DNA from: an uncultured Bryobacterales bacterium
Lineage (GTDB): Bacteria; Acidobacteriota; Terriglobia; Bryobacterales; UBA6623
Reading direction: 5' to 3'
DNA length: 64,000 nt
Assembly (NCBI GenBank): GCA_958295955.1
Contig: OY282420.1
Span: 1,874,435-1,938,434, forward strand
The position numbers and the translations under genes were made by a program. The notes below the pieces were generated by a model. That model saw only the letters and a list, made by a program, of their open reading frames with translations, was not told the DNA's origin and did not search any database. Each line of letters starts with the position of its first letter. Positions within the stretch are counted from its first letter, which is position 1. This document shows positions 24,609 through 34,763 of this stretch, in pieces.

Positions 24609-25973
24609 TTATTTGCGGCCGACGGTTTCCGCCGTCGGTTTCGGCCCCGACGCTGGGTAGGGGATGTTGAACACCGTCTCGCGGTCACCTTGCTCTTGCA
24701 TCCAGCGGTCGAGACTCCCGCGCAACTCCCGCAGCCGATCCGCGTAATCCGGGCGCCCCGCCAAGTTGTCTTGTTCCAGGGGATCCTCTTGAAGATCGTA
24801 CAGTTCCTCGGCCGGACGCAGATAGTAGCGCCGGACGATCTCCGCCGCCGCTGGGTCGGCCTCCGCCGCCTTGTCCCAGGAATGCCAATAGGCCCCGGCT
24901 CCGGGCTTGCGCAGGATGTCCGAATGATTCGTATGGTAGTGGCCGGGCAGCAGATTGCGGATGTATTTGAACCTTGCGGTGCGGATGCTGCGCATCGGGT
25001 AAACGTTGTAAACGCCGTCGCCGCTGTGCGTGGTGAAAATCTCGGCGCGGCTCTCCCGGCGGCGTCCGGTCAGGACCCCGGCGAACGACCGGCCGTCCGT
25101 GTCCGCCGGCGCTTCTCCTCCCGCAAGATCGATCAGCGTCGGCAGGATGTCGATCCAGCTCACCATCGCCTCGGTGCGGGCGCCCGCTTCGATCTTCCCC
25201 GGCCAAGCCGCGATCAGCGGCACGCGAACGCCCGCCTCGTAAAGATTCCACTTGCCGAACGGCCACTGTCCGCCGTGGTCGCTGCTGAACACATAGACGA
25301 CGTTCTCGCCCAGCCTTTTGCGGGCCATGTCCATAATCTTGCCCAACTCCTCGTCGAGCCCCGTGATATCCGAAAAGTAACGCGCGCGGTGCTCTCGGGT
25401 TGCAGGCGAGTCGATGAAGTACGGAGGCAGGCTGACCTCGTCCGGGTCGTAGATGTTCTCCGCGGTCCAGGGCACATGCGGCCGGCGGTCCCCGACCAGC
25501 AGGCAGAGGGGAGCGTCGGACCGGCGCCGAGCGAAGTATTCGGTTGCATGATCGGCGAGGTTCACGCGCAGACGGGAATAGTGGTCGAACCCGTATTCGG
25601 GCTTGTTCTTGCCGTGGACTGTCTTGCCGAAGGAAGCGATTTCGTAACCCAGGCGTTTCAGCGCGGCGGTCAGGAACGGAACGCCCGGTTTGGGGTGCGT
25701 GTGATTCGCCTCCGCCCCGTTCCGCGACGGCATCAGTCCGGTGAGCAGCGCCGCCCGGCTCGGCGCGCACGACGGCGAGACCGTGAAAGCGTTGTCGAAG
25801 GTCATGCCCATCGCCGCCAAGCGTTCGAGGTTGGGCGTGCGTACGTCTTTGGAGCCGTAAACGGTCGTATCCAACACGCCGAGGTCGTCGGCCAGAAAGA
25901 CGACCAGGTGCGGCGGCGCGGCAAAAGTTGCGCCGGCGATCAGAAACGGCAGGATCGCCACCATCGATCTCAT
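24609..25973 (-). CDS. Sulfatase (arylsulfatase family), secreted
   Basis: A 454-aa type I sulfatase with signal peptide MRSMVAILPFLIAGATFAAP. The metal-binding motif is VFLADDLG. The canonical formylglycine site C69-A-P-S-R73 is followed by AALLTG, with VFSSDHGGQ as the second metal site. Family members hydrolyse sulfate esters of polysaccharides or aryl compounds in the periplasm; the substrate is unknown. The start at 25973 is preceded by GAGGAG at 8-nt spacing, whereas the longer frame to 26012 lacks signal features. It lies upstream of the helicase operon on the same strand, separated by 256 bp. Confidence 0.92.
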   Translation of the reverse strand: MRSMVAILPFLIAGATFAAPPHLVVFLADDLGVLDTTVYGSKDVRTPNLERLAAMGMTFDNAFTVSPSCAPSRAALLTGLMPSRNGAEANHTHPKPGVPFLTAALKRLGYEIASFGKTVHGKNKPEYGFDHYSRLRVNLADHATEYFARRRSDAPLCLLVGDRRPHVPWTAENIYDPDEVSLPPYFIDSPATREHRARYFSDITGLDEELGKIMDMARKRLGENVVYVFSSDHGGQWPFGKWNLYEAGVRVPLIAAWPGKIEAGARTEAMVSWIDILPTLIDLAGGEAPADTDGRSFAGVLTGRRRESRAEIFTTHSGDGVYNVYPMRSIRTARFKYIRNLLPGHYHTNHSDILRKPGAGAYWHSWDKAAEADPAAAEIVRRYYLRPAEELYDLQEDPLEQDNLAGRPDYADRLRELRGSLDRWMQEQGDRETVFNIPYPASGPKPTAETVGRK

Positions 25974-26392
25974 TTGTCGTGCTCCTCGCCGCTCCGCTTG
26001 CGTCCGGGGCAAACGGGATTATAGCGCCGGCGTTTCCCGGATTGCGCTCCGCGGAGGGTATGCTTTTCTGGAACCGATTCCAACTCGCAAATGCCGCTGA
26101 ATATGATTTTGAGATAGGTTGAAGTCAGGTATGACACAATCCCCCTGCTTGCCACTACCTTTTCAGGCCTTCCCCAGCCCATTTTTAACAGGATTGCGGG
26201 TCATTTTGCCGATTTGGGCGACATTTCGGAGAGCGCATCCCTGCAGGGGGCTGAAAACGGAACCACCCGTCCCCGAAGCACCGGGAGCGGGCGGGCGGTT
26301 GCGGGAGGATTCCATAATCACAAGTTTGTTGATTCCAGTACATTAGATTGAGAGAAAGCAGGCCGGTTCCGCGCCGGCCGGGCGGTTGTTGC
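25974..26392. other. Divergent intergenic region between sulfatase and murA
   Basis: About 420 bp without a convincing gene. It must hold promoters for both flanking genes. TACATT (26339-26344) is a possible -10 for murA. A stretch around 26250-26276 (CTGAAAACGGAACCACCCGT, then CCCC) looks like a degenerate REP-type element, but I cannot confirm a second copy in the window. Confidence 0.5.
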
Positions 26393-27655
26393 GTGCAGAA
26401 ACTTTCGATTGAAGGCGGCCGGCGGCTCTCGGGCGTCATTCCGATCAGCGGCGCCAAAAATGCGGCGCTGCCGGCGCTGGCGGCGGCTTTGCTCACGGAC
26501 GAGACGGTCCGGCTGACAAGAATTCCGGGCGTGGTGGATATCCGCACCATGGCGCAGTTGCTGGCCAGCATCGGCGCCGAGGTGCAGGCCGCCGACAACG
26601 CTTACACCATCCGCTCCGGCGGCGCGCTGATTCCGGAAGCGCCGTACGATCTGGTCAAGACCATGCGCGCTTCGAGCCTGGTGCTCGGGCCGCTCGCCGC
26701 GCGCTGCGGCCGGGCGCGCGTTTCCCTGCCGGGCGGCTGCGCGATCGGAGCGCGCCCCATCGACCTGCACCTGGCCGGCCTGAAAAAATTGGGCGCAACC
26801 ATCCGCCATGACCGCGGTTATATCGAGGCGGCGGCGCCCCGCGGCGGTCTGGTCGGCGGGCACATCCATTTCAAGCGCGTTACCGTCACCGGGACCGAGG
26901 ATTTGCTGATGGCGGCGACGCTGGCGAAAGGCGAGACGGTGCTGGAAAATTCGGCCCGCGAGCCCGAAGTCGTCGATCTCGCCCGCCTGCTGGCCAAAAT
27001 GGGCGCGGAGATCGAAGGCGCCGGAAGCGGGACCATTCGCGTGCAGGGCGTCGACCGCCTCGGCGGCGCCGAGCACGGCATCGTTCCCGACCGGATCGAA
27101 ACCGGCACCTTTTTGGTTGCCGGGGCGCTCATCGGAGATGAATTGCGCCTGGAAGGCGCGAATCGCGCGCATCTGCAGGCCGTGCTGGAAAAGATGGAGC
27201 AGGCCGGCTGCGAAATTTCCGCCCCCGACGATTCCACGCTGGTCGTGCGCGGCGGCGCCGAGTTGCGCGCCGTCGATGTCACGACACGGGAACACCCCGG
27301 CTTTCCTACCGACATGCAGGCCCAGTTCATGGCGCTGATGACGCAGGCGGCCGGGGAATCGAACATCGTCGAAACCATCTTCGAAAACCGTTTCATGCAC
27401 GCTTCGGAGTTGCAACGCATGGGGGCGCATATCGCCGCCCGGGGCAACCGCGCGGTGATTCGCGGCAAGACGCGCCTGACCGGAGCGGACGTGATGGCCT
27501 CGGATTTGCGCGCCAGCGCCTGCCTGGTTCTTGCCGGACTTGCCGCCGAAGGCGTTACCAGGATTCACCGCATCTACCATCTGCAGCGCGGATACGAGCG
27601 CCTGGCGGAGAAGCTCGCGGCGGCCGGGGCGGCGCTGGAGCTAAGCGAGGAGTGA
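26393..27655 (+). CDS. murA: UDP-N-acetylglucosamine 1-carboxyvinyltransferase MurA
   Basis: MurA transfers enolpyruvate from PEP to UDP-GlcNAc, the first committed step of peptidoglycan synthesis in the cytoplasm. The GTG start gives the family-typical N-terminus (M)QKLSIEGGRRLSGVIPISGAKNAALP and 420 aa, the usual length. The active-site cysteine is C116 in LPGGCAIGARP, the residue alkylated by fosfomycin. The C-terminal motifs HPGFPTDMQAQFMAL and RIYHLQRGYE are intact. A TTG at 26348 would add 15 unconserved residues. Its last 15 nt overlap the convergent Fe-S scaffold gene. Confidence 0.95.
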   Translation: MQKLSIEGGRRLSGVIPISGAKNAALPALAAALLTDETVRLTRIPGVVDIRTMAQLLASIGAEVQAADNAYTIRSGGALIPEAPYDLVKTMRASSLVLGPLAARCGRARVSLPGGCAIGARPIDLHLAGLKKLGATIRHDRGYIEAAAPRGGLVGGHIHFKRVTVTGTEDLLMAATLAKGETVLENSAREPEVVDLARLLAKMGAEIEGAGSGTIRVQGVDRLGGAEHGIVPDRIETGTFLVAGALIGDELRLEGANRAHLQAVLEKMEQAGCEISAPDDSTLVVRGGAELRAVDVTTREHPGFPTDMQAQFMALMTQAAGESNIVETIFENRFMHASELQRMGAHIAARGNRAVIRGKTRLTGADVMASDLRASACLVLAGLAAEGVTRIHRIYHLQRGYERLAEKLAAAGAALELSEE

Positions 27656-28015
27656 CCGGCCGCCGAGCTTGGCTTGCAAGGCCCGCGCGCCGTCCGCGGC
27701 GAGCCGGGCGGCGTGCTTCGATTCGTTAGGCAGACCGTCGAGAGCCGCTTCGACGGCAGCGGCGTCGATCGCCGGCAGCGCGCCGACGGCGGCGCCGTGG
27801 AGCAACTCGGTCAGCGCCGAGCCGGCGGCGATGGACGCCGTGCAGCCCCGCGTCCTGTAGCGCACGGCAACGATGCGCCCGTTCTCGACGCGGGCGGCGA
27901 GCGTAAGGATATCGCCGCACGCCGGGTTCTCCACGCGGACCTGAACCGCGGGCGGCGGCAAGCCGCCGGCATTGCGCGGGCGCTGAAAGTGATCGAGCAG
28001 TCGAGCGCTGTACAC
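27641..28015 (-). CDS. IscU/SufU-like iron-sulfur scaffold family protein lacking the third cysteine
   Basis: A 124-aa protein of the NifU N-terminal/IscU fold. Two of the three cluster-binding cysteines are present, in NPACGD and RGCTASIAAGSAL. At the third site the expected H-C-S context reads SKHAARLA, so His is kept but Cys is Ala. IscU/SufU proteins assemble Fe-S clusters with sulfur from a cysteine desulfurase; with one ligand missing, this one may use another ligand or have a changed role. No desulfurase gene is adjacent. It lies 4 bp downstream of the 163-aa membrane protein gene on the same strand. Confidence 0.8.
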   Translation of the reverse strand: MYSARLLDHFQRPRNAGGLPPPAVQVRVENPACGDILTLAARVENGRIVAVRYRTRGCTASIAAGSALTELLHGAAVGALPAIDAAAVEAALDGLPNESKHAARLAADGARALQAKLGGRSLLA

Positions 28016-28019
28016 GGGG

Positions 28020-28511
28020 CTACTCGCCGGCCTGCCGCAACGTGGTCTTGCGGCCGCGGAAATCGACCGTGTGAAAGATCAACTCCCTGCGCATGTCGAG
28101 CTCGTGCTTGGGGATGGCGAAGCGGGCGGCGGCGAGGGCGCGCACGCTCTCTCCCGGCGGTATCCGCTGCCTGTCCACCATCGGCTCGTCTTTCATGCCG
28201 CCGAGCGCCGGATAGTAGCGGAACAACTGCTGGATGTCGAAGACGCTGATAATCTTTCCCGCCAGGCGGTTGCCTTGCGCATCGACGACTTCCATCTCCC
28301 GGCGCCCGATCGAGACATCGTAGTTCGAGCTGTTGAGCGCATGGATATTGACGATCGCGACGGAGTTGATCTTGTCCATTCCCAGCGTTCGGACTTCGAC
28401 GATCGCGCCGCTCAGGGCCGGCGTGGCGCCGGAGTTGTAGAAAATAATTCCGCCCGCCACGACCGCCGCGCCGAGCAGTCCGCCGAATACTTTGGGCCGG
28501 TTCAGATGCAT
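28020..28511 (-). CDS. Hypothetical membrane-anchored protein
   Basis: A 163-aa protein with one N-terminal transmembrane helix (about residues 8-26, VFGGLLGAAVVAGGIIFY) and a presumably periplasmic beta-rich domain of about 125 residues. That domain resembles LEA/DUF2393-type ligand-free sandwiches (IVEVRTLGMDKINSVAIVNI) and later has RIPPGESVRALAA. No catalytic motif is seen. It is just upstream of the IscU-like gene. Function is unknown. Confidence 0.72.
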   Translation of the reverse strand: MHLNRPKVFGGLLGAAVVAGGIIFYNSGATPALSGAIVEVRTLGMDKINSVAIVNIHALNSSNYDVSIGRREMEVVDAQGNRLAGKIISVFDIQQLFRYYPALGGMKDEPMVDRQRIPPGESVRALAAARFAIPKHELDMRRELIFHTVDFRGRKTTLRQAGE

Positions 28512-28545
28512 GGGCGGCCTCCTATCAGTTTACAGCGGCGGAAGA

Positions 28546-28956
28546 TCAGGGCTGGGCAAAGAGGGCGGTCTTCCATCCGGAGTGAACCTCGAAGCCGAGG
28601 CGCTCGAAGAATTCGGGCTCGCTGGAGACGGCCAACAGTTGCCTGACGCCGCGTTGGCGGGCGCGCTCGCGGCACCGCTCCACCAAGCGAACGGCGATCT
28701 TTCGACCGCGGTAATCGAGTCTGACGGCAAGGCTGCGCACTTCCGCCAGCCTTGCGGAATAGACTTGCAGCGCGCAGCAGCCCACGATCTCCGCGTTATG
28801 CACGGCTACGAAAAACGAAGGCGGGCGGGGGATGCTCTCCTGGTCGAGCTCGTCCGGGAAGGCAGCGATGAGGCGGCGAATCGCAGGCATATCGCCGCGT
28901 TTCGCCGGTCGAATCGCGATCCGGCCGCTTGCGCCGGAGAGCCGGCTCTCGGACAT
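28546..28956 (-). CDS. GNAT-family N-acetyltransferase
   Basis: A 136-aa GCN5-related acetyltransferase. Motif A, which binds acetyl-CoA, is visible in EVRSLAVRLDYRGRKIAVRLVERC, followed by the C-terminal strand region FFERLGFEVHSGWKTALF. The sequence resembles the acetyltransferase domain of N-acetylglutamate synthases (ArgA type), so arginine biosynthesis is possible but unproven. The start at 28956 lies 8 nt downstream of the DUF255 stop, suggesting one transcript. Confidence 0.82.
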   Translation of the reverse strand: MSESRLSGASGRIAIRPAKRGDMPAIRRLIAAFPDELDQESIPRPPSFFVAVHNAEIVGCCALQVYSARLAEVRSLAVRLDYRGRKIAVRLVERCRERARQRGVRQLLAVSSEPEFFERLGFEVHSGWKTALFAQP

Positions 28957-28964
28957 TCGTTTTA

Positions 28965-31058
28965 TTATGGCGAGCGGGCGAACAATTCCCCGGGATCGGT
29001 GACGGGTCGGCGGCAAACATAGTCCCGGCAGACGTAAGCCGCCGGCGCGCCGGAGACCGTCGTCCTGCCTTCCAGCAAGGGAATACGCACGGCCGCCTCA
29101 GCGCTTTTGGGGACGGTGCGGGCGACGACCTTGTTGGGGCGGTAGGCGGCATGAACCTTCGCCAGCAAGCTCTGCGTGCGCGGGTCGTCCGGCTCGCCGG
29201 CAACGGCGATCTCATCCAGGCCGCGCTGCCGGGCGTCGAGCGCGCACAACAGCCTCTCCTGCTGGAAGACGCTGCGCAGCGACGCGTCCGCGAAAACGCG
29301 CAGGATTTGCTCGGCTTTCTGCTTGTAGTCGCCGCGGCCCAGCAACACGGCCAGTTTTTGCAACTGCATCGCCATGGTCGAGTTTGCGGAGGGCACGGCG
29401 CCGTCGTGCGCCGTCTTCGGCCGCAGCAGCAGCTTCTCGTGGTCCGACGCGGTGAAGAAAAATCCGCCTGCGGGGGCATCCCAGTAGAACGCGGTCAGCG
29501 TGTCGGTCAGCGCTTGGGCTTCCTGCAGGAAGGCGGGGTCGCCGTTCCACTCGTAAAGCGCCGTGAGTCCCTCGATCAGAAACGCGTAGTCGGTGCTGTA
29601 GGCGGTCAGGCGCGCCGCCCCTTTCCCGTAGCCGGCGAGCAAGCGGCCGTCGCGGCGGACTTCGCTGAGCAGAAACCGCGCGGCGCGCGCCCCGGCTTCG
29701 CCGTAGGCAGGCTCTTGCAGAACGGCGGCGGCCTTGGCCAGCGCCGTAATCATCAGGCCGTTCCAGCCGGTCAGGATCTTGTCGTCGAGGCCGGGCCGCA
29801 CTCTACGCCCGCGGACGGCGAGCAGCTTGGCCCGCGACGCGGCCAGCGAAGCCTCGATGCGTTCGGGCTCTACCCCGTCGAGCTTGGCGCCGGCCTCGGC
29901 CGAGCGCACGATCTGCAGTATGTTTTTCGGCCCTGCGGGGACGTGCGCGTCGCCGGGATGCAGCCAGTTGCCGTACTCGGAAACGTCGTAGTGCGCGGCA
30001 AACACTCTTGCCGCCGGCTCGCCCAATACTGCGCGAATCTCGTCGCGCGTCCAGATGTAGAACTTGCCTTCGAGTCCTTCGCTGTCGGCGTCTTCGCTGG
30101 AATAAAAAGCCCCCTGCGGACTCGTCAGATCGCGCAGCACATAATCGCAGATGCCCCGGGCGCGGTCGGCGAACAGCCGCTTGCGCCGCGGGACTGTGGC
30201 GGCGCGATAGGCGTCGATGAAGATGGAGGCGACCAGCGCCTGGTCGTAGAGCATCTTTTCGAAATGGGGAACGAGCCATTTCGGGTCGGTCGCGTAACGG
30301 TGCAGACCTCCGCCCAAGTGGTCGTAAATGCCGCCGTTGGCGATGCGCTCGAGCGTGATCTCGACGGCGTCGCGGTAACGGGCGTCTCCGGTTGCGTCGA
30401 AGGCATGCAGCAGCAGGTCCATCGAAAGACTCTGCGGGAACTTGTTGGCGCCGGCGGCAATGCCCCCCAGCGTGAGGTCGAACGCGCGGTAAACGGCGTC
30501 GGCCGCGGCGGCGACATGCTCTTTGTCCGGCAAGCCGCCCGCCTCGCCTGCCGTATGGATCCGCTTGACGGCGTCAACGACGCGCGAGGCGTCGGCCAAA
30601 AGCGCATCGCCCTCACGGCGCCACTTTTCATGAATCAGACGCAGCAGCGTCTTGAAACCCGGACGCCCGTAGGCGTTGTCTTTGGGGAAATAGGTGCCGG
30701 CATAGACGGGCCGCAGGTCGGGAGCGAGGAAGACGCTCATCGGCCAGCCGCCGTGGCCGCCCGTAAACAGCATCGTGGCCGACATGTAGATCTCGTCGAG
30801 GTCGGGGCGTTCCTCGCGGTCGACCTTGACGGCGACAAAATCGCGGTTGAGGGCGGCGGCGACTTCGGCGTCCTCGAACGATTCGTGCTCCATCACGTGG
30901 CACCAGTGGCAGGCCGCGTAGCCGATGCTGAGAAAGATCAGCTTGTTTTCGGCGCGCGCCTTGGCCAGCGCAGCTTCGCCCCACGGATACCAATCGACCG
31001 GGTTTTCGGCATGCTGCAACAGATAGGGGCTGGCTTCTGCCGCAAGGCGGTTGGGCAT
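28965..31058 (-). CDS. Thioredoxin-domain DUF255 protein (YyaL/SPATA20 family)
   Basis: A 697-aa protein, the normal length for the family. An N-terminal thioredoxin-like DUF255 domain (about residues 1-165) carries the C50-H-W-C53-H motif in [16 protein letters not shown] long alpha/alpha-barrel region related to glycoside-hydrolase-like folds follows ([23 protein letters not shown]). The biochemical role of the family is not established; a redox or sugar-related function is proposed. The frame extends another 400 codons upstream without features, but [26 protein letters not shown] at 31058 is the conserved start. It is followed closely by the GNAT gene. Confidence 0.93.
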   Translation of the reverse strand: MPNRLAAEASPYLLQHAENPVDWYPWGEAALAKARAENKLIFLSIGYAACHWCHVMEHESFEDAEVAAALNRDFVAVKVDREERPDLDEIYMSATMLFTGGHGGWPMSVFLAPDLRPVYAGTYFPKDNAYGRPGFKTLLRLIHEKWRREGDALLADASRVVDAVKRIHTAGEAGGLPDKEHVAAAADAVYRAFDLTLGGIAAGANKFPQSLSMDLLLHAFDATGDARYRDAVEITLERIANGGIYDHLGGGLHRYATDPKWLVPHFEKMLYDQALVASIFIDAYRAATVPRRKRLFADRARGICDYVLRDLTSPQGAFYSSEDADSEGLEGKFYIWTRDEIRAVLGEPAARVFAAHYDVSEYGNWLHPGDAHVPAGPKNILQIVRSAEAGAKLDGVEPERIEASLAASRAKLLAVRGRRVRPGLDDKILTGWNGLMITALAKAAAVLQEPAYGEAGARAARFLLSEVRRDGRLLAGYGKGAARLTAYSTDYAFLIEGLTALYEWNGDPAFLQEAQALTDTLTAFYWDAPAGGFFFTASDHEKLLLRPKTAHDGAVPSANSTMAMQLQKLAVLLGRGDYKQKAEQILRVFADASLRSVFQQERLLCALDARQRGLDEIAVAGEPDDPRTQSLLAKVHAAYRPNKVVARTVPKSAEAAVRIPLLEGRTTVSGAPAAYVCRDYVCRRPVTDPGELFARSP

Positions 31059-31145
31059 AAGCTGCGATGTTAGCAGGCGGTTCCGCCCGCGGCGGACTGT
31101 TACGATTGGAGTTCGCGCCCGTTCCCGGCCGAAGGAGATTCCAAG

Positions 31146-32549
31146 ATGAAAAGAAGAAATCGGAACGCCCTTGTCCTGACTTCCGCGTTTCTCTGTGTCC
31201 TGCCGGCGGCGGCCCAGCAAAGCGAAGCCACCAGGCGGCTGCTCGAACGCAACAAGATGTTCCAGCCGCGCATTATCGAGGTCGCCGATAACGTCTATAC
31301 GGCGATCGGCTATCAGGTCAGCGCCAACTCGATGATTGTCGGCAACGACGGGGTGATTATCGTCGATCCCGGCCAAGCGCCCCCGTTCGCGGCGAAGGTG
31401 CGCGCGGAATTCGACAAGATCACGGCGAAACCGGTCAAGGCGATCATCTATACCCACGGCCACGGCGACCATACCAACGGCGCGCCTCCTTTTTTCCAGC
31501 CGGGAAAGGGCATCGAGGTCTGGGCCCGCTCGAACTTCGGCTCGGAACAGGCGCTGCTCGCCCAAAAGGGGCTGGGCGGGGGCATGCGGCCTGCAAACTC
31601 CCAAGGGTTCGATCTGCTGCCGGAGCAGAAGATCGGCATAGGCATCGCCATCCCGCCCGCACGCCGCCCCCAGGGGAACATGATGCAGGACGGCCTGCGC
31701 CGCCCCACCGACGCCGCGGCCCGCCGTCCGGGCGGAGTCCCGGTCCCGCCTACGCACACCTTTGCGGAAGAACGCAAGAAGCTGGAAATCGCCGGCGTCA
31801 AGCTCGAGTTGGTCGCCGCCCCGGGCGAAACCGCCGATCAGTTGTACGTCTGGCTCCCCGACCAACGAGTCGTTTTCGCCGGCGACAATTTTTATCAATC
31901 CTGGCCGAACGTCTATCCGCTGCGCGGCACGGCGCGGCGCTCGCTGCGGGATTGGATCGCCGCCGCCGACAAGATGGTGCGCGAGAACCCCCTGCACGTT
32001 GTCGGCGGTCACACGACGCCGATGCTCGATAACGCCGTCGAGGTTCTGACCAACCAGCGCGACGCCATGCAGTGGGTGCTCGACCGCACGATCGAGGGCA
32101 TGCGCCGGTTCATGACTCCCGACGAACTGGTCGCCTACGCCGCGCTGCCGGAGCGGTTCGCCAAGCTCGACTACCTTGCCGACTATTACGGAACGGTAGA
32201 GGGAACCGTGCGCGATGTTTACGCGCAGGACCTGGGCTGGTTCGACGGCGACCCGCTGAGCTTGCACCGCGAGAGCCCGCGCAAGCAGTCCGAGCGCATG
32301 GCCGAGCTGGCCGGGGGCGTGGACGCGCTGCTGCAGAAAGCCGAGGCGGCCATGAGCGGCGGCGACCCGCTCGGAGCCGCGCAGCTTCTACGGCACGTCA
32401 TCCGCCTGCGACCGGACGACCGCGGCGCCAAAGCGGCGATGGCCGACGCGCTGGCCATCGTCGGGGAACGCACATTCAACGGACCGGTGCGCAACTACAC
32501 CCTATCGTTCGCGAACCGCTACCGCCGCCAAGCCGAGGGCGGGGAATAG
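31146..32549 (+). CDS. Secreted metallo-beta-lactamase-fold hydrolase, alkylsulfatase-like
   Basis: A 467-aa protein with signal peptide (cleavage near AAAQQ) and a metallo-beta-lactamase core. The zinc motif is H104-G-H106-G-D108-H109 ([10 protein letters not shown]), with [10 protein letters not shown] and GGHTTPM supplying later ligands. Residues about 285-465 ([31 protein letters not shown]...) match the alkyl sulfatase dimerisation domain of the BDS1/SdsA1 group. The C-terminal SCP2-like domain of full alkylsulfatases is missing, so the protein is shorter than SdsA1. An AGGAG precedes the start. It may cleave alkyl sulfates or related esters in the periplasm. Confidence 0.87.
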   Translation: MKRRNRNALVLTSAFLCVLPAAAQQSEATRRLLERNKMFQPRIIEVADNVYTAIGYQVSANSMIVGNDGVIIVDPGQAPPFAAKVRAEFDKITAKPVKAIIYTHGHGDHTNGAPPFFQPGKGIEVWARSNFGSEQALLAQKGLGGGMRPANSQGFDLLPEQKIGIGIAIPPARRPQGNMMQDGLRRPTDAAARRPGGVPVPPTHTFAEERKKLEIAGVKLELVAAPGETADQLYVWLPDQRVVFAGDNFYQSWPNVYPLRGTARRSLRDWIAAADKMVRENPLHVVGGHTTPMLDNAVEVLTNQRDAMQWVLDRTIEGMRRFMTPDELVAYAALPERFAKLDYLADYYGTVEGTVRDVYAQDLGWFDGDPLSLHRESPRKQSERMAELAGGVDALLQKAEAAMSGGDPLGAAQLLRHVIRLRPDDRGAKAAMADALAIVGERTFNGPVRNYTLSFANRYRRQAEGGE

Positions 32550-32586
32550 GGCCGCCGCGCGGCCGGCGGATCACAAGATCGGCGCG

Positions 32587-33882
32587 CTACAGCCGCGCCT
32601 GCAAGATCTTCAGGGCTTCGATGGCGGCGACCGCGACCTTGTCGTCGGGGTCTTCCGCCAGCTTTTGCAAATAGCGTACGCTCTCTGCGTTGCCGCTGAG
32701 CGCCATCACGTGCGCCAGATGCCGCCGCTGCGGCGCCGTGCCCGAATCGAGCTTGGGATGCAGCCTCTCCAGAACCTCGGGCTTGCGCGCCAACTCCACG
32801 AGAAAGGGGCGGGCTTCCAGGCGGTGGATGGTGGAATTGAGGCCGTCCACAAGGTAATCCATCAGCGACAGATTGCCCAGATGGACGGCTGCGAAGGCCA
32901 GCGACAGCCGGGCCGACTCGGCGCTTTCCGCCTGGAACGCCTTGGCGATGACGTCAGCATCGCGCGGATTGCCGATGCGGCCAAGCCCCTCGGCGGCCGC
33001 GGCGCGCATGAATTTGTCTTTGTGGCGCATGAAGGTCAAAAACAGCGCGCGCTGCTCGGGGTCGGGAATTTTGGCCAGCGCCACGAGCGCTTCGCGCCGG
33101 ATTTTCGCCTTGTCGCTTTCTTCGATAATTTCGACCAGACCCGGACGAGCTTCCCGAGTGCGCAGTTGCCCGACGGTCTGAATCACCGCGAATTGAACGT
33201 CCTCGTCGAGATCGCGCAGCAAGAACACGATGTCCGGCCCGGCGCTCGTATCGGCGATCTTCTTGATGGCATAGACCGACTCCAGGATGATTTTCGAGTC
33301 GCGCGAGCGGGCGCCCTGCTGCAAGGCCGCAAGTCCCTCTCTGCCGCGCAGAATGCCCAGCGCCCTGGAGCCGTTGGCGCGCACATCGGAATTGCCGCCG
33401 TTCGCAGCCACGTCCGCGATGGCGCGGATGACCTCGGGATTGACCGTTACATAGGGATCGATCACGACCGGATTGGGCTCCGAAAAGCGGCTCTTGAGCC
33501 GGCCGGAGAATGCTGTGATCGAGCCGAGCCGGCCGAACTTCACGTACCCGGGGTAATAGAAATCGACCAGGCCGTCGACGGCCAACGCCCGGATTTCAGG
33601 AATTTCGTCTCGGGTGGCCGTAATCAACGGCTCGATAGATTGGGCCGAGCGGAATTTGATCAGGGCGCCGACGGCGGCGTTGCGCACCTCGGCGGCCGTG
33701 TCCTCGACCAGCGGGACAAGCGCGGCGATGTAGGAGAAGCCGTCGGGCCGGTCGCCCAGCTTGCGGGCGGCCTTAGCGCGCGCGGCGGCGTTCGGGTTGC
33801 GCAAATCTTCCAGCGGAACGTCCGCGCCGAGCGCCAAGCCGACTCCCAGAAAAAAACTGAATAGCGTTCGCGTGATTGCCAC
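32587..33882 (-). CDS. Exported HEAT-repeat protein
   Basis: A 431-aa protein with an N-terminal signal sequence (AITRTLFSFFLGVGLALGA) followed by at least eight HEAT-like helical repeats (for example EVRNAAVGALIKF, KIRREALVALAKI and FMRAAAAEGLGRIG). HEAT arrays act as protein-binding scaffolds; no enzymatic motif is seen. The start is GTG at 33882 with GAGGAA upstream; the long upstream extension of this frame lies over the MqnD-like gene and has no ATG near the signal. It follows the MqnD-like gene by 44 bp on the same strand. Confidence 0.84.
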   Translation of the reverse strand: MAITRTLFSFFLGVGLALGADVPLEDLRNPNAAARAKAARKLGDRPDGFSYIAALVPLVEDTAAEVRNAAVGALIKFRSAQSIEPLITATRDEIPEIRALAVDGLVDFYYPGYVKFGRLGSITAFSGRLKSRFSEPNPVVIDPYVTVNPEVIRAIADVAANGGNSDVRANGSRALGILRGREGLAALQQGARSRDSKIILESVYAIKKIADTSAGPDIVFLLRDLDEDVQFAVIQTVGQLRTREARPGLVEIIEESDKAKIRREALVALAKIPDPEQRALFLTFMRHKDKFMRAAAAEGLGRIGNPRDADVIAKAFQAESAESARLSLAFAAVHLGNLSLMDYLVDGLNSTIHRLEARPFLVELARKPEVLERLHPKLDSGTAPQRRHLAHVMALSGNAESVRYLQKLAEDPDDKVAVAAIEALKILQARL

Positions 33883-33926
33883 GGTTCCTCGCCTCGCAGC
33901 CCGATTTTTTACGGGATCGCACACAT

Positions 33927-34763
33927 CTAGACGTATTCCAACTTGACGCGTTTCGGGATAAGCCCCGCTTGCACGCCCATATCGAGCAGCTTCTGGCCTG
34001 CTTCGAGCACTTCGTCCGCCATGGCGGTGGTGTGGTGGTTGACGTACATGCCGACGAACCGGTCGGCGAGCCGCGGGTCGAGCCCGCGGGCGAATTGCAG
34101 CGCGTATTCGAGCGCCGCCTCGCGGTTGGCCAGCGAGAAGGCGATGCTTTCGGACAGCTTCTTGCGCGCCTCGGTCTTGATCGCGTCCGGCAAGCGGCGC
34201 AAGATGCAGTTGCAACCGAGCGGCAGCGGGAGATCGTACTTTTGCTTCCACCAAGCGCCGAGATCGACAACTTTCTTGAGACGGGAATCCATGTAGTTCA
34301 ACTGCCCTTCGTGGATGATTACGCCGGCATCGACGACGCCCGCCTCGACGGCGTCGCCGATCTTGTTGAAGTCGATGACCACGGGCTCGAAGTCCGGCTC
34401 GTAGAGCGTCATCGCCAGGTAGGCGGTGGTCAGCTTGCCGGGCACGGCGATGCGCTTGCCTTGCAGAGCGGCGGGGTCGAGCGCCGACGCCGCCACGAGA
34501 ATCGGGCCGTAACCGTCGCCGACGCTCGACCCGGCGGCCGTCAACACGTATTTGTCGGCGACATAGGGGTAGGCGTGGTACGAAATCGCGGTCATGTCGT
34601 AGCGCCCTTCGCGGGCATCGACGTTCAGCGATTGGATGTCTTTGAGCACGTGCTCGAACTCGAGCAAGTCGGATTCGACCTTGCCCGTCGCCAGCCCGTA
34701 AAACATGAACGCATCATCGGAGTCGGGGCTGTGGGCGATCGTCAGCCTGTATTTTTCCGCCAT
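33927..34763 (-). CDS. mqnD: MqnD-like 1,4-dihydroxy-6-naphthoate synthase (futalosine menaquinone pathway)
   Basis: A 278-aa protein of the MqnA/MqnD family, which has a periplasmic-binding-protein-like fold but is cytoplasmic. The N-terminal HSPDSDDAFMFYGL, the central GKRIAVPGKLTTAYLAM and HEGQLNYM, and LPLPLGCNCILRRLPD match proteins annotated as MqnD. MqnD converts cyclic dehypoxanthine futalosine to 1,4-dihydroxy-6-naphthoate. No other mqn gene lies in the window, so MqnA or a generic substrate-binding homologue remains possible. There is no signal peptide. Confidence 0.78.
   Translation of the reverse strand: MAEKYRLTIAHSPDSDDAFMFYGLATGKVESDLLEFEHVLKDIQSLNVDAREGRYDMTAISYHAYPYVADKYVLTAAGSSVGDGYGPILVAASALDPAALQGKRIAVPGKLTTAYLAMTLYEPDFEPVVIDFNKIGDAVEAGVVDAGVIIHEGQLNYMDSRLKKVVDLGAWWKQKYDLPLPLGCNCILRRLPDAIKTEARKKLSESIAFSLANREAALEYALQFARGLDPRLADRFVGMYVNHHTTAMADEVLEAGQKLLDMGVQAGLIPKRVKLEYV

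Noticed and set aside
26236-26290. REP-like element or RAYT-associated repeat before murA
   Set aside because: The stretch resembles such elements by eye, but it forms no convincing hairpin and has no second copy in the window.
31059-32267. Long N-terminal extension of the DUF255 gene
   Set aside because: The extension is antisense to the metallo-beta-lactamase gene and has no homology-like features; the conserved family start is at 31058.
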